From the IMG/VR virus record IMGVR_UViG_3300010354_000027, positions 1 to 29,995 of that record: a stretch of 29,995 nt of DNA. One strand, given 5' to 3'. The stretch's first letter is position 1, and every line of letters begins with the position of its first letter. A program made the position numbers and the translations under genes. This document shows, in pieces, positions 1 to 6,243 of this stretch. This DNA is from a virus. Below the pieces are notes generated by a model. The model did no database searches. It was not told the origin of the DNA and was given only the letters and a program-made list of their open reading frames with translations.

Positions 1-123
1 CCCCTAGGAAACGGAGCCGGCCCTTAAGGAATATCACGGCATGGGCAAGCCGGACGGCATCCCGAAACCAAAGGGTATCCGTCCGAGCCGGCACTAGGGC
101 AACCATGGCCTTGTTGCCGTAGG
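1..123. repeat. Terminal direct repeat, left copy
   Basis: These 123 bases are identical to 29873-29995. The repeat lies inside a coding sequence, and the reading frame is kept when the two ends are joined. It therefore most likely marks assembly of a circular or circularly permuted genome of 29872 bp, not a dedicated packaging repeat. Confidence 0.95.
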
Positions 124-442
124 CAAGGTTCCCGGCCGGGGTAGGTAACCGGCCTTGCCTTAGTGCCTCCTGCCTTTCTAGCTCCTTGGCCCATGCCGCC
201 AATGCCCTACCGTATGGGGGGTTGACGTAAACCAACCGGCCGGGAGCCGAGGCAAACCAATCTCGGCCTAGGGCATTGTCGGCCTCCGTCCAAGCCAACT
301 CGGCATGTACGATGCTTGCCGGGTTGCTACACGGATCCAAGGCTACCCCTTCCGGCCAACCGGCATGGAGGAGTTGCAATACGTCCGAGGGGGTACACCA
401 ATCCGGCCGATCCGAGGTTAGCAAGGCTCCGAGGTTAGCCAT
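1..442 (-). CDS. Phage Dam-type DNA N6-adenine methyltransferase, N-terminal part (continues across the circular junction)
   Basis: Probably methylates adenine in phage DNA, protecting it from host restriction. The gene starts at ATG 442 and runs off the left edge; joined to the right end it continues to a stop at 29763-29765, giving 183 residues (552 nt including the stop, exactly in frame). The N-terminus has DWCTPSDVL, then LDPCSNPAS, then the catalytic NPPYG tetrapeptide near residue 91, the layout of the phage DNA N-6-adenine-methyltransferase family (Pfam Dam). The C-terminal half ends with the family-like APFPSALIYY. The ATG overlaps the TAA of the upstream 296-aa gene by eight bases, suggesting coupled translation. 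Its target cannot be read from sequence; GATC sites remain common in this genome, which fits protection but does not prove it. Confidence 0.85.
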   Translation of the reverse strand, partial: MANLGALLTSDRPDWCTPSDVLQLLHAGWPEGVALDPCSNPASIVHAELAWTEADNALGRDWFASAPGRLVYVNPPYGRALAAWAKELERQEALRQGRLPTPAGNLAYGNKAMVALVPARTDTLWFRDAVRLAHAVIFLKGRLRFLG

Positions 443-1325
443 GCTTGCCCCCGAAAATTGGCCCATAGTTAGGGGTAACGGCAATCCTTCGGCCGTCCGG
501 GTAAACCTTGTCAAAGGCAACGGAGTAGGCCCTTTGATCCTCGGGGAGGGCTTGGTACCGGCTAAGGGTTGCTATGAGTTTAGTACCGGCTTGGTAGGTC
601 GTCTCCCCGGGCACTAGGCCGGCAATGTTGGCAAGCATGCTTACCAATGCCTCGGCCTTGGCTTTCTTTTGCCTATGGGCCCCAATAACGGCCGAGATAG
701 CCCGAGGCCTTTGCCCGAGGGTATGAACCCAAGCCTCAAGGCATGCCTCAATGGGGGCATAGGTTGACGAACCCGAAAGGCCGAAACGGCTAACCTGTGT
801 CTTCCGAGGCTTGGCTCCTTCCGTTTGGAGTTTGGCTTGCAACTCGGCAATGAGCCATGGCTTCGGGGTCATGTCGGTATCAAAGGGGTATCCATGCCAA
901 TCCCCGGCAATGCAACCCGAGCCCTTCCGGCTTTGGATATATTCGGCAATGGCCTCCTCCATTCCGGGGATGCTTTCGGGTACCTCGGGTACCTCGGGTA
1001 CCTCGGGTACCTTTGGTGCCTCGGGTACCCCGGGGAAGTTATCAAAGGTTGCCGGGGTTGCCGTTGCTAATGCGATAGCCCTATAAACCCCGGACCTTTC
1101 GATCCCGAGGGTTTCGGCAGCCTCAGTAACAAGATCCTCCAAGGGCTTATCCTGTATCGGCTTAGGCTCTGGCAACGTCTCGGCAATGCTAATCAACTGG
1201 CTCAATACGGCTCGGGTAAGGGCCCGCATGCTATCGCTAGCGATAACGGCTCCGAGGCTTGGATCTTGATTGCCGAGGAGGGCAACGAGGCCCCGTCCAA
1301 TCTTTACGGCTTCATCCGTTTGCAT
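435..1325 (-). CDS. Unknown 296-aa protein with possible HTH and VPE repeats
   Basis: Function not recognised. The start at ATG 1325 is fixed by the AAAGGAG Shine-Dalgarno just upstream. Residues about 70-88 (EAAETLGIERSGVYRAI) resemble a helix-turn-helix, suggesting DNA binding. They are followed by a linker of tandem Val-Pro-Glu units at about residues 99-117 and a C-terminal region of about 175 residues with no motif I know. Aromatic and glycine residues (WHGYPFD, SRFGLSG) are scattered through the second half. It sits between the replication genes and the Dam-type methyltransferase, so a role in DNA replication or its control is possible. No Walker motif is visible, so it is not a replicative helicase. 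The stop overlaps the start of the methyltransferase gene by eight bases. Confidence 0.8.
   Translation of the reverse strand: MQTDEAVKIGRGLVALLGNQDPSLGAVIASDSMRALTRAVLSQLISIAETLPEPKPIQDKPLEDLVTEAAETLGIERSGVYRAIALATATPATFDNFPGVPEAPKVPEVPEVPEVPESIPGMEEAIAEYIQSRKGSGCIAGDWHGYPFDTDMTPKPWLIAELQAKLQTEGAKPRKTQVSRFGLSGSSTYAPIEACLEAWVHTLGQRPRAISAVIGAHRQKKAKAEALVSMLANIAGLVPGETTYQAGTKLIATLSRYQALPEDQRAYSVAFDKVYPDGRRIAVTPNYGPIFGGKHG
976..1029. repeat. 9-bp tandem repeat encoding VPE units
   Basis: Four perfect tandem copies of tcgggtacc occupy 976-1011, followed by one diverged unit and a fifth perfect copy ending at 1029. Read on the minus strand it encodes repeated Val-Pro-Glu in the 296-aa protein. 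Because the unit is nine bases, copy-number change alters linker length without changing the frame. Confidence 0.9.
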
Positions 1326-1441
1326 CTCTCTCTCCTTTGTGTTGGTTTGGTTGATATGTTAGGCGGGCCGGGAGCTATACATCGGGGAGACGAAAGCAAC
1401 CCTACACCGACATCCCGGCCCCTTGTATCCTTGCCGGCCGG

Positions 1442-1789
1442 TTACATTGAGGATACACCTACCCCCAAAGGGGCTCCCTTGAGGGCCTTTCTAACGGCCG
1501 AGATAGCCCGGGCCGTATCAAGATTGATCTCCCCGTCGGGGAGCATGGCCTCGGCATAGGCTCGGGCCTCCTCCTTGGCTGCCTTGAGGCAGCAAAGATC
1601 CAACTCCGGAATCCGTCGGCCCGAGGCAACATGGGTTACCGTCCAACCAATGCCGGGGCTTTCAAAGGCCACAAGGCCGGGCACGTCCGTTTGATAGGCC
1701 ATGGCCAAGTATCCTCGGCCCTCGGCTATCTCCGTTCCTTGGTTTACCCGAATCCAAACGGAGGCCTCCCCGGGGATAGGCTTACTCAT
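1442..1789 (-). CDS. Unknown 115-aa protein
   Basis: Function not recognised. The chosen start, ATG 1789, overlaps the end of the helicase-loader gene by eight bases, like other coupled junctions here. The frame stays open upstream, but that region lies wholly inside the loader gene. The product has a beta-rich N-terminal half (SVWIRVNQG, GLVAFESPGIGWTVTHVASG) and a helical C-terminal half (LDLCCLKAAKEEARAYAEAM, then DTARAISAVRKALKGA). No catalytic motif is visible. It is the last gene before a 116-base gap preceding the 296-aa gene, within the replication block. Confidence 0.7.
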   Translation of the reverse strand: MSKPIPGEASVWIRVNQGTEIAEGRGYLAMAYQTDVPGLVAFESPGIGWTVTHVASGRRIPELDLCCLKAAKEEARAYAEAMLPDGEINLDTARAISAVRKALKGAPLGVGVSSM

Positions 1790-2327
1790 GGCTACCCCCG
1801 GCAAGCATCGGCAACTCCTCGGCCGGAGCAAGGGTAACGGTTGCCCTAAGTTGTGCCCCGTCCATTGCCCCGATGCTAAGGAGCATGCGGTCAACTTGAA
1901 CCTCCCGACGGATCCGGCCCGTTTCGGCTTCGTAATAACGGACAAAATGGGCCCTGTCGGTTGAATCATTCTCGGATTGGCAAAGGGCAAGCCAACCCAT
2001 GCGCCTAACGATTGCTTGGATCCGGGCATGGCTAAACTCGGGCTTGCCGTAGGTACCGTGCCTCATGATTGCCCTTTGGACCTCCCCCCAAGCCTCATCG
2101 GCAGCAGGGGCATCGTCCAACAACTCCGAGGCCTTGGCCCGGATCTCGGCAATGGTAGGCATGAAACGGCCCTCGGCAATGCAAGCCTCAACGGCAGCAT
2201 GCGCAACCTCAAAGGGGAGGTCAATCAACCTCCGAGCAAAGGCCTCAAGGCTTTGCTTTGTAATGGTTGCATTGGGGTAGCAATCGGCCAATGAGGCTAT
2301 TAGCCTCAATGCCTCCGAAAGTTTCAT
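1782..2327 (-). CDS. Helicase loader, G39P-like
   Basis: Probable loader that brings the replicative DnaB-type helicase to the phage origin. The 181-residue product has a helical N-terminus and the region AEGRFMPTIAEIRAKASELL at about residues 50-69, which matches the 'fPTiaEIr' core of the SPP1 G39P / replicative helicase inhibitor family. The rest is helical and less conserved. The start ATG overlaps the TGA of the initiator gene (ATGA), and its AAAGGAG site lies inside the end of that gene. The initiator-then-loader order is that of SPP1 genes 38-39 and lambda O-P. No helicase gene follows, so I infer that the host helicase is recruited. Family assignment is by motif and position, not by search. 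Confidence 0.7.
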   Translation of the reverse strand: MKLSEALRLIASLADCYPNATITKQSLEAFARRLIDLPFEVAHAAVEACIAEGRFMPTIAEIRAKASELLDDAPAADEAWGEVQRAIMRHGTYGKPEFSHARIQAIVRRMGWLALCQSENDSTDRAHFVRYYEAETGRIRREVQVDRMLLSIGAMDGAQLRATVTLAPAEELPMLAGGSHE

Positions 2328-3148
2328 GGCGTCTCCTTTGTATTGGTCCGGGCCTCCAAGGCCTCGGCTTGCATAATCATATCCCCTAGGGCTAGCCCGT
2401 CAATACGTCCGGCCTTGGATTGCCGAGGGGATGCCGGCTTAGGCCGTAGGGCCGGAGGAGCCTCCTTGTATGCCCCCGAACTAAGCCAACGGTACATGTT
2501 CGGGAGGTACGTCGGATCCGAGTTGGCAACCCAAACCCGAGCCGAGGCAACAATAGAAAGGGCTAGGCTCTTGTCAAAGGCAGCCGGAGCAACGGCAAGC
2601 ATAACCTCCCGGGGGCTACACCTACGATCCGGAGGCCATTCCGAAAGGATCAACCGGGCTAGCTCATCCCTCAAAGGGTCCAATGGGGCACTAGGGGAAA
2701 GGCTAGCCGTTTGCCTCGGCCCCCCATGATCCTCCTTATTGTCTTTCTCTTCTCTTGTCTTCTCTCCCCCGCTACGTTGCTCGGACGTAGCCGATACGTA
2801 GCCGCTACGTCGTTGCGACATGCGGAGACGATCCCGATCCCGTTTGGCCTTGATTGCCCCTATAGATTGCCGGGCCTCCCAATTGGGGATCCGGTAACCC
2901 TCGGTCATAGCCTCAAGCCAACCCGAGGCTAGCAAGGCCGTTACGGCTTGCTCCGAGGCCCCTAGGTTGATTGCTAGCTCCTCGGGTTGCAAGTCAATAT
3001 CCCCGGCTTCATGGTGCCTTCCGGCCAATCCCCATAGGGATACAAGGAGGCCGATTGCCCTAAACCTATCCCCCCCCATGTGCCGAGCCAACTTGGCTAT
3101 TCTCGGATGGTTTCCAAGGTCCGTATCAACTTTGATCCAACGATCCAT
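2324..3148 (-). CDS. Replication initiator (winged-helix N-terminus, O/gp38-like)
   Basis: Probable origin-binding initiator. The start is taken as ATG 3148 because AAAGGAGACGGC lies directly upstream; the longer open frame to 3181 would have to contain this ribosome binding site. The product has 274 residues. Residues 1-95 (DRWIKVDTDLGNHPRI, then LQPEELAINLGASEQAVTAL and a GWLEAMTEGYRI wing) look like the winged-helix domain of phage initiators and DnaD-like proteins. Residues about 100-155 form a charged, low-complexity hinge encoded over two 11-bp iterons. A helical C-terminal domain follows, with VMLAVAPAAF and NMYRWLSSGAYKE. The neighbouring loader gene and the iterons support a role in initiation. 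Which subfamily it belongs to is uncertain. Confidence 0.75.
   Translation of the reverse strand: MDRWIKVDTDLGNHPRIAKLARHMGGDRFRAIGLLVSLWGLAGRHHEAGDIDLQPEELAINLGASEQAVTALLASGWLEAMTEGYRIPNWEARQSIGAIKAKRDRDRLRMSQRRSGYVSATSEQRSGGEKTREEKDNKEDHGGPRQTASLSPSAPLDPLRDELARLILSEWPPDRRCSPREVMLAVAPAAFDKSLALSIVASARVWVANSDPTYLPNMYRWLSSGAYKEAPPALRPKPASPRQSKAGRIDGLALGDMIMQAEALEARTNTKETP
2787..2808. repeat. Origin-like iterons, cluster inside the initiator gene
   Basis: Two adjacent 11-bp units, gtagccgatac and gtagccgctac, lie in the hinge-coding part of the initiator gene; flanking partial copies of ctacgt extend the array. The same unit occurs three times in tandem at 3187-3219. Iterons inside the initiator gene are typical of lambda and SPP1 origins. 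Confidence 0.65.
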
Positions 3149-3186
3149 GCCGTCTCCTTTGTAATGGTTGGCTACGTCCAATGTTT

Positions 3187-3219
3187 GTAGCCGCTACGTA
3201 GCCGCTACGTAGCCGATAC
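3187..3219. repeat. Origin-like iterons, cluster upstream of the initiator gene
   Basis: Three tandem 11-bp units occupy 3187-3197, 3198-3208 and 3209-3219: gtagccgctac twice and gtagccgatac once. Each unit is close to a palindrome (GTAGC/GCTAC), as expected for a protein-binding site. The array sits between a terminator-like hairpin and the initiator start, so it may be part of the origin, an autoregulatory operator, or both. Confidence 0.65.
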
Positions 3220-3222
3220 AAA

Positions 3223-3249
3223 GCCGGCCCGAGCATACCCCGGGCCGGC
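3223..3249 (-). terminator. Terminator-like hairpin after the 106-aa gene
   Basis: A perfect 9-bp GC-rich stem (gccggcccg / cgggccggc) with a 9-base loop lies 13 bases past the stop of the 106-aa gene. On the minus strand it is followed by TTTGTAT, a weak U-tract. It may terminate or attenuate transcription into the initiator gene. Confidence 0.5.
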
Positions 3250-3262
3250 CCGTTTGGCTACC

Positions 3263-3583
3263 CTAGAAAGGGTATGAGGTTACGTCCTCGGCCTTTGGCA
3301 TGGCCGACGGTTGGCCGGCAAAGCCTCCCCGGTAAGGGTTGCCGGATTCGGCCCCTTGGTTCGGGTTATATGGCTCCGAAAGGCTAAGGGTATGAGTAGG
3401 ATGCCGATCCGTTGCCCTTTCCCCGGCCGGCCAAATCTCAAGGCTAACGTCCTCGGGGAGGCCCTTAGCCCGAGCCTCGGCAATCATGGCCTCCAACTTG
3501 GTAAGGCTAATCTTTGCCGACAAGATGATCCGGCCGTCTCGGAGGCTTCGGGCCCAAAGCCCGGTTATCTTTTGCTTGGCCAT
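3263..3583 (-). CDS. Small 106-aa protein with SSB-like C-terminal tail
   Basis: Function not certain. The start is ATG 3583, with CAAAGGAGACAAAC directly upstream. Residues 1-72 are a compact beta-rich segment (ITGLWARSLRDGRIILSAKI, then a helix LTKLEAMIAEARAKG and DVSLEIWPAGE), consistent with a small OB-like or beta-barrel fold. Residues about 73-95 are a Gly/Asn/Pro-rich linker. The tail ends in acidic then aromatic residues, EDVTSYPF, resembling the D/E-rich ...PF tip by which bacterial single-stranded-DNA-binding proteins recruit partners. It lies directly after the putative annealing protein and before the initiator, a usual place for a phage SSB. I infer SSB-like, but the fold is unproven. 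Confidence 0.75.
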   Translation of the reverse strand: MAKQKITGLWARSLRDGRIILSAKISLTKLEAMIAEARAKGLPEDVSLEIWPAGERATDRHPTHTLSLSEPYNPNQGAESGNPYRGGFAGQPSAMPKAEDVTSYPF

Positions 3584-3626
3584 GTTTGTCTCCTTTGCTA
3601 TGTCCGGCTTGCTTGCCGGTTGGTAT

Positions 3627-3655
3627 ACGGTAGCGTCAACCATCCTATGAGGCAA
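3627..3655 (-). promoter_or_regulatory. Possible promoter with leader hairpin before the 106-aa gene
   Basis: By alignment with the two stronger promoters near 26.5 and 26.0 kb, the minus strand reads TTGCCT (-35), 17 bases, TACCGT (-10), then TATACC. A CCGGCaagcaaGCCGG hairpin and AAAGGAG follow, as in the other two. The -10 is poor, so the call is weak; the shared leader is clearer than the promoter. Confidence 0.4.
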
Positions 3656-3700
3656 GGGGTTGGTTAGGGCCCCGTAGGTTTGTCCGAGGCCCTACCCCTT
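3654..3700 (-). terminator. Stem-loop after the annealing-protein gene
   Basis: On the minus strand AAGGGG-TAGGGCC pairs with GGCCCTA-CCCCTT around a 16-base loop, with five unpaired bases between the two 3' segments. It begins five bases after the stop of the annealing-protein gene. No U-tract follows, so it may be an mRNA 3'-end or processing structure instead of a true terminator. Confidence 0.4.
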
Positions 3701-3704
3701 GGCC

Positions 3705-4583
3705 CTAGAACGTCTCCATGTCAATCTCTGCCGGGCTCGGATCGTATGCCGAAACCAAGACCGCCATGTATTGATTGGCCTCATCCTTTGTCATGTCGGC
3801 AGCCCCTCGGCCGGGGGCATGGCCGAGGGCATTGGTAAGCCAACCCTCAACATGATCCCGGCAAGCCTTTGGACCCCATCCGAGGAGTTGCCACATGTGC
3901 CGAATCTCCTCCCTTTGCTCCTTGGTAACTTGCTCCTTTGTAGATTGCTCGGCCTTAGGAGTAAGTTGCTCGGGCTCGGCCTGCACGTCCAAGGCCTTTA
4001 CCGGCTCGGCAGCATGAACGGCAGCAAGGGGAACGGTAACGGCCCCCGGGATCGTCTCCGTCTCCGTCTCATCAAGCATTCCGAGGCCACAAGCCGAAAG
4101 GATAGCCCTCCGCTTGGCCTTGGTAATGGCTTTCATTATGAGATTGCCGGCAGCATCTCCCCGGGCTTGGCCCATAGGAACAACCCCGACGTCTTCCGAG
4201 ATCCGGCCGTCCGGATGGGTTACCCGGCAGACAACCTCATAAAGGCCGAGATCCGAAATATGCCGACGATCAACGATCTGGACACTAAGCCGACGGTTAG
4301 CCGAGAGTTGATCGGTAGCTGCCTTGGTAGCGTAAAGGGTTAGCTTCCCTTGCAAGTTAAGGTAAGCAAGGGGGCTCGTCCGAGGGTCCAACCCGGCAGC
4401 CTTGCAACGGGCAATATAAACCTCAACCCGTTGGGTTGCCGTCAACTTTCCAAGATCCCCCCCGACGATAAGGGCCTCCATCGTCTCGGGGCTAAGGGCA
4501 TCTCCATCGGCAGCCGGGCCGGTAACGGGTACGGGCAACTCGGGCATGGCATCCCGAAGCCTAACGGCATCTCTCCTTGTCAT
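3705..4583 (-). CDS. Putative single-strand annealing recombination protein
   Basis: Probably anneals single-stranded DNA during phage recombination or replication. The 292-residue product has a conserved-looking core at about residues 43-175: KLTATQRVEVYIARCKAAGL, the beta strands LAYLNLQGKLTLYATKAATD and LYEVVCRVTHPDGR, then the signature KAITKAKRRAILSACGLGML at 151-170 followed by DETE. Signatures of the form 'KAxTKAKRRxTLxxxGLGMLDETE' are common in phage proteins of the RecT/Rad52-like annealing type; exact family is uncertain. The remaining C-terminal part is a variable linker plus a small helical domain (TKEQREEIRHMWQLLGWG, then CRDHVEGWLTNALG) resembling the C-terminal helices of such proteins. 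The ATG overlaps the stop of the HTH gene (ATGA), with AAAGGAG inside that gene. Confidence 0.6.
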   Translation of the reverse strand: MTRRDAVRLRDAMPELPVPVTGPAADGDALSPETMEALIVGGDLGKLTATQRVEVYIARCKAAGLDPRTSPLAYLNLQGKLTLYATKAATDQLSANRRLSVQIVDRRHISDLGLYEVVCRVTHPDGRISEDVGVVPMGQARGDAAGNLIMKAITKAKRRAILSACGLGMLDETETETIPGAVTVPLAAVHAAEPVKALDVQAEPEQLTPKAEQSTKEQVTKEQREEIRHMWQLLGWGPKACRDHVEGWLTNALGHAPGRGAADMTKDEANQYMAVLVSAYDPSPAEIDMETF

Positions 4584-4801
4584 ACTGTCTCCTTTGTTTG
4601 GTTGGCCCTAGGATAGGGCCGGGGGTTGTAGCCCGTAGGATCAACGGTTAGTACCAACCGGGCAACCTTGGTACCGTCCGGGTAAGCCGTAATAACCTCC
4701 CGGGGGGAAGCCCTAAGCCGGCCCGAGGCTATGGCCCGGTACACGGCTTGGGGGCTAATCCCGAGGGCTACGGCAACCTGTTTAACCGTTAGGGCTTGCA
4801 A
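4580..4801 (-). CDS. Small excisionase/MerR-like helix-turn-helix protein
   Basis: A 73-residue probable DNA-binding protein. Residues 4-30 (LTVKQVAVALGISPQAVYRA followed by IASGRLRA) are a classic winged helix-turn-helix of the excisionase/MerR type, which binds an operator or bends DNA. No integrase is present, so it is more likely a regulator than an excisionase. The start is a TTG at 4801, overlapping the end of the 124-aa gene by 20 bases, with GAGGA upstream at suitable spacing; no ATG is available. The last codons carry the AAAGGAG site for the annealing protein. It is a candidate binder of the ATGTT-N11-AACAT sites near 5.2 and 6.1 kb. Confidence 0.75.
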   Translation of the reverse strand: MQALTVKQVAVALGISPQAVYRAIASGRLRASPREVITAYPDGTKVARLVLTVDPTGYNPRPYPRANQTKETV

Positions 4802-5156
4802 CGGCTACGTCCTCGGATGCCCAATCCATGATCAGGCTAATGCCCTTGGCAATGATCTCGGCTGCCGAGCCCCTAACCCTAAGGGCTACGTCCTCGGCCT
4901 CATGAATAATGCTTGCCGAGGCTTGATAATCATGGACGGATACGGAGATCTTGATACCGTGTACCGTGAGAGAGTTATGGTAGCGATTGCCTGAAAGGCC
5001 AAACTCCTCGGCCTTTCCCATGGTCCGTACCTTGAGTTGGCCGAAACCAACCTCAAAGCTATACCAAGCAACGACGGACTTACCCTCAACGGCATAATGC
5101 CGAGTTACGGATACCGTCTTTGAGCCGGACCAAAACAGTTGACTATTGTTTGCCAT
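4782..5156 (-). CDS. Unknown 124-aa early protein
   Basis: Function not recognised. The start is ATG 5156, chosen because CCAAAGGAGACGAAC lies directly upstream; the open frame to 5303 passes through this leader and is not supported. The product looks beta-rich (KTVSVTRHYAVEGKSVVAWY, then FEVGFGQLKVRTMG and LTVHGIKISVSVHDYQASAS), ending in one helix (AAEIIAKGISLIMDWA). There are no cysteine pairs, membrane segments or catalytic motifs. It begins after a probable operator-like inverted repeat and a small CCCC/GGGG hairpin in its leader, so it may be the first gene of a regulated unit containing the HTH gene and the annealing protein. Confidence 0.8.
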   Translation of the reverse strand: MANNSQLFWSGSKTVSVTRHYAVEGKSVVAWYSFEVGFGQLKVRTMGKAEEFGLSGNRYHNSLTVHGIKISVSVHDYQASASIIHEAEDVALRVRGSAAEIIAKGISLIMDWASEDVAVASPNG

Positions 5157-5190
5157 GTTCGTCTCCTTTGGTTTCCCCATCATAGGGGGT

Positions 5191-5213
5191 ATGTTGGTTG
5201 CCCGTAAACATGC
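5191..5213. promoter_or_regulatory. Operator-like inverted repeat, copy 1
   Basis: ATGTT and AACAT are separated by 11 bases, followed by gc. The same layout, with CCGTAAACATGC identical, occurs at 6061-6083. Both lie upstream of early genes with AAAGGAG leaders, 35 bases before the 124-aa gene here. Likely a regulator or promoter site; the protein is unknown. Confidence 0.5.
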
Positions 5214-5224
5214 TATCTGAAACC

Positions 5225-5755
5225 TTAACCTTGAATATAGAAGCCAACCCGATCCCGGAGGGGTTCGCAACCATCCGGGATCTCCCCCGTCTCCTTGAAC
5301 CAAGCCGACAAGGCAGACTTGCTAACCTCTTCTCGTATTGCCGAGGGGTTATGAACCCGAGCCCAACCAAGGGCAAGGTCCGGATTGCTAAGGCCCAAGC
5401 CGTCCGGGATCTTTCGGAAGGCAAGCCCAACTCCGTTAGGAAGGATGGCCTTTTGCCGTTTGCCCCCCTCGGCTTCGATCAGGTTACGGGCCAACCCCTC
5501 AAGGATCGGACCATAGGCCTCTCTCAGATAATCGGCAGCCTTGGCATGCCTTCCGGCCTCCCGAGCCATGGCCTCCTTGATCCGCTTGGCCTCGGCCTCA
5601 TGGAACAGGATCCGAGACGTGAGCCATGCTGCCTTCTCGGGGGTATCGGGTTGGAACCCGGGCCCCCCGGCCTCGGCAACGGCCGAAACAAGGGCATGAT
5701 AATCGTCGTCAAAGGCCGAGGCCTCGGACACTAGGATCTCCTGATTGTTTTCCAT
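5225..5755 (-). CDS. Gp157-like protein
   Basis: A 176-residue protein resembling the Siphovirus Gp157 family, whose biochemical role is not settled and whose members usually sit beside phage recombination genes. The start is ATG 5755, with TAGGAGGAGCA upstream overlapping the stop of the preceding gene; the long open frame to 6289 runs through a terminator and is rejected. Residues about 40-105 are a long charged helix, probably a coiled coil (EAEAKRIKEAMAREAGRHAK, then LREAYGPILEGLARNLIEAE). A beta hairpin follows (KAILPNGVGLAFRKIP), then AIREEVSKSALSAWFKETGE with IPDG, matching the family's end in order and content. The assignment is by architecture only. Confidence 0.6.
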   Translation of the reverse strand: MENNQEILVSEASAFDDDYHALVSAVAEAGGPGFQPDTPEKAAWLTSRILFHEAEAKRIKEAMAREAGRHAKAADYLREAYGPILEGLARNLIEAEGGKRQKAILPNGVGLAFRKIPDGLGLSNPDLALGWARVHNPSAIREEVSKSALSAWFKETGEIPDGCEPLRDRVGFYIQG

Positions 5756-5763
5756 TGCTCCTC

Positions 5764-6006
5764 CTAACGGCCCTTCCGAGCCTTGGTAACGGCCTTGGCT
5801 ACCGTCTTGGTAACCTTCTCGGCCTTGGCTGCCTTGTATCCCGTGCCGTATCCAACCCCGAGCCCAACCCCGAGGCCGAGGCCAAAGGTAAGGGCAAGGA
5901 TCGAAAGGACGGCAACGAGCCGACGGACGGCCCGATCTTGCCTTGCTCGGACGGCCCGAGCCTTGGAGGCTGCCGTAGGCCGAGCCGGATACATGGTCAT
6001 GTTCAT
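5764..6006 (-). CDS. Small membrane protein with glycine-zipper segment
   Basis: An 80-residue protein with a basic N-terminus (KARAVRARQDRAVRR), one membrane span at about residues 30-57 (LVAVLSILALTFGLGLGVGL then GVGYGTGY), and a lysine-rich tail with repeated KAVTKA-like units. The span alternates glycine with Leu/Val, a pattern favouring close helix packing. The start is ATG 6006 with AAAGGAGACGAT upstream. It is the first gene after the lysis-cassette terminator, so it may be among the earliest expressed. Possible roles include superinfection exclusion or a membrane anchor for replication, but nothing in the sequence decides. Confidence 0.75.
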   Translation of the reverse strand: MNMTMYPARPTAASKARAVRARQDRAVRRLVAVLSILALTFGLGLGVGLGVGYGTGYKAAKAEKVTKTVAKAVTKARKGR

Positions 6007-6059
6007 ATCGTCTCCTTTGGTTTGGTATGTCGGCCTTTGGCCGTGCCCCTAACATACAC

Positions 6060-6083
6060 CATGTTGGGATGCCGTAAACATGC
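6060..6083. promoter_or_regulatory. Operator-like inverted repeat, copy 2
   Basis: CATGTT and AACATG flank an 11-base spacer, a perfect 6-bp inverted repeat. It shares ATGTT-N11-AACATGC, including CCGTA in the spacer, with 5191-5213. It lies 54 bases upstream of the 80-aa gene and just after the terminator-like hairpin, where an early promoter or operator would be expected. Confidence 0.55.
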
Positions 6084-6090
6084 AAACGGC

Positions 6091-6129
6091 AAAATAAGCC
6101 AAACCCCCCAAGGCACGGACCAAGGGGGG
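6091..6129 (-). terminator. Terminator-like hairpin ending the late/lysis operon
   Basis: On the minus strand CCCCCC and GGGGGG (6124-6129 and 6104-6109 on the plus strand) form a stem with an inner GG/CC extension, followed by TTTGGCTTATTTT. This is the best candidate for the end of the late transcript that began upstream of the head genes. Confidence 0.6.
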
Positions 6130-6158
6130 TAAGGGGCCGGATTAGATTCGGCTCGGAT

Positions 6159-6182
6159 CCTAGGCGGTAACCCAAGCCTAGG
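6159..6182. repeat. Inverted repeat CCTAGGC / GCCTAGG
   Basis: A 7-bp perfect inverted repeat with a 10-base loop lies about 60 bases beyond the holin-candidate stop. It could form an mRNA hairpin upstream of the terminator. CCTAGG-centred repeats recur at 24212-24229. Confidence 0.45.
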
Positions 6183-6243
6183 CCGGGAAACGAGCGAGGA
6201 GCCGAAAGCCGAGCCAAGCCCGGGAAACTATAGTACCCCGGCC

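Larger units (their letters stand above)
6007..6243. other. Intergenic region between the lysis cassette and the early genes
   Basis: This 237-base gap is the longest non-coding stretch. On the minus strand it holds, in order, an inverted repeat at 6159-6182, a terminator-like G6/C6 hairpin at 6104-6129 followed by a T-rich run, the second operator-like site at 6060-6083, and the AAAGGAG leader of the 80-aa gene. It probably separates late transcription from early transcription. Confidence 0.7.

Noticed and set aside
976-1029. CRISPR-like or iteron array
   Set aside because: The 9-bp repeats have no spacers and encode an in-frame Val-Pro-Glu linker.
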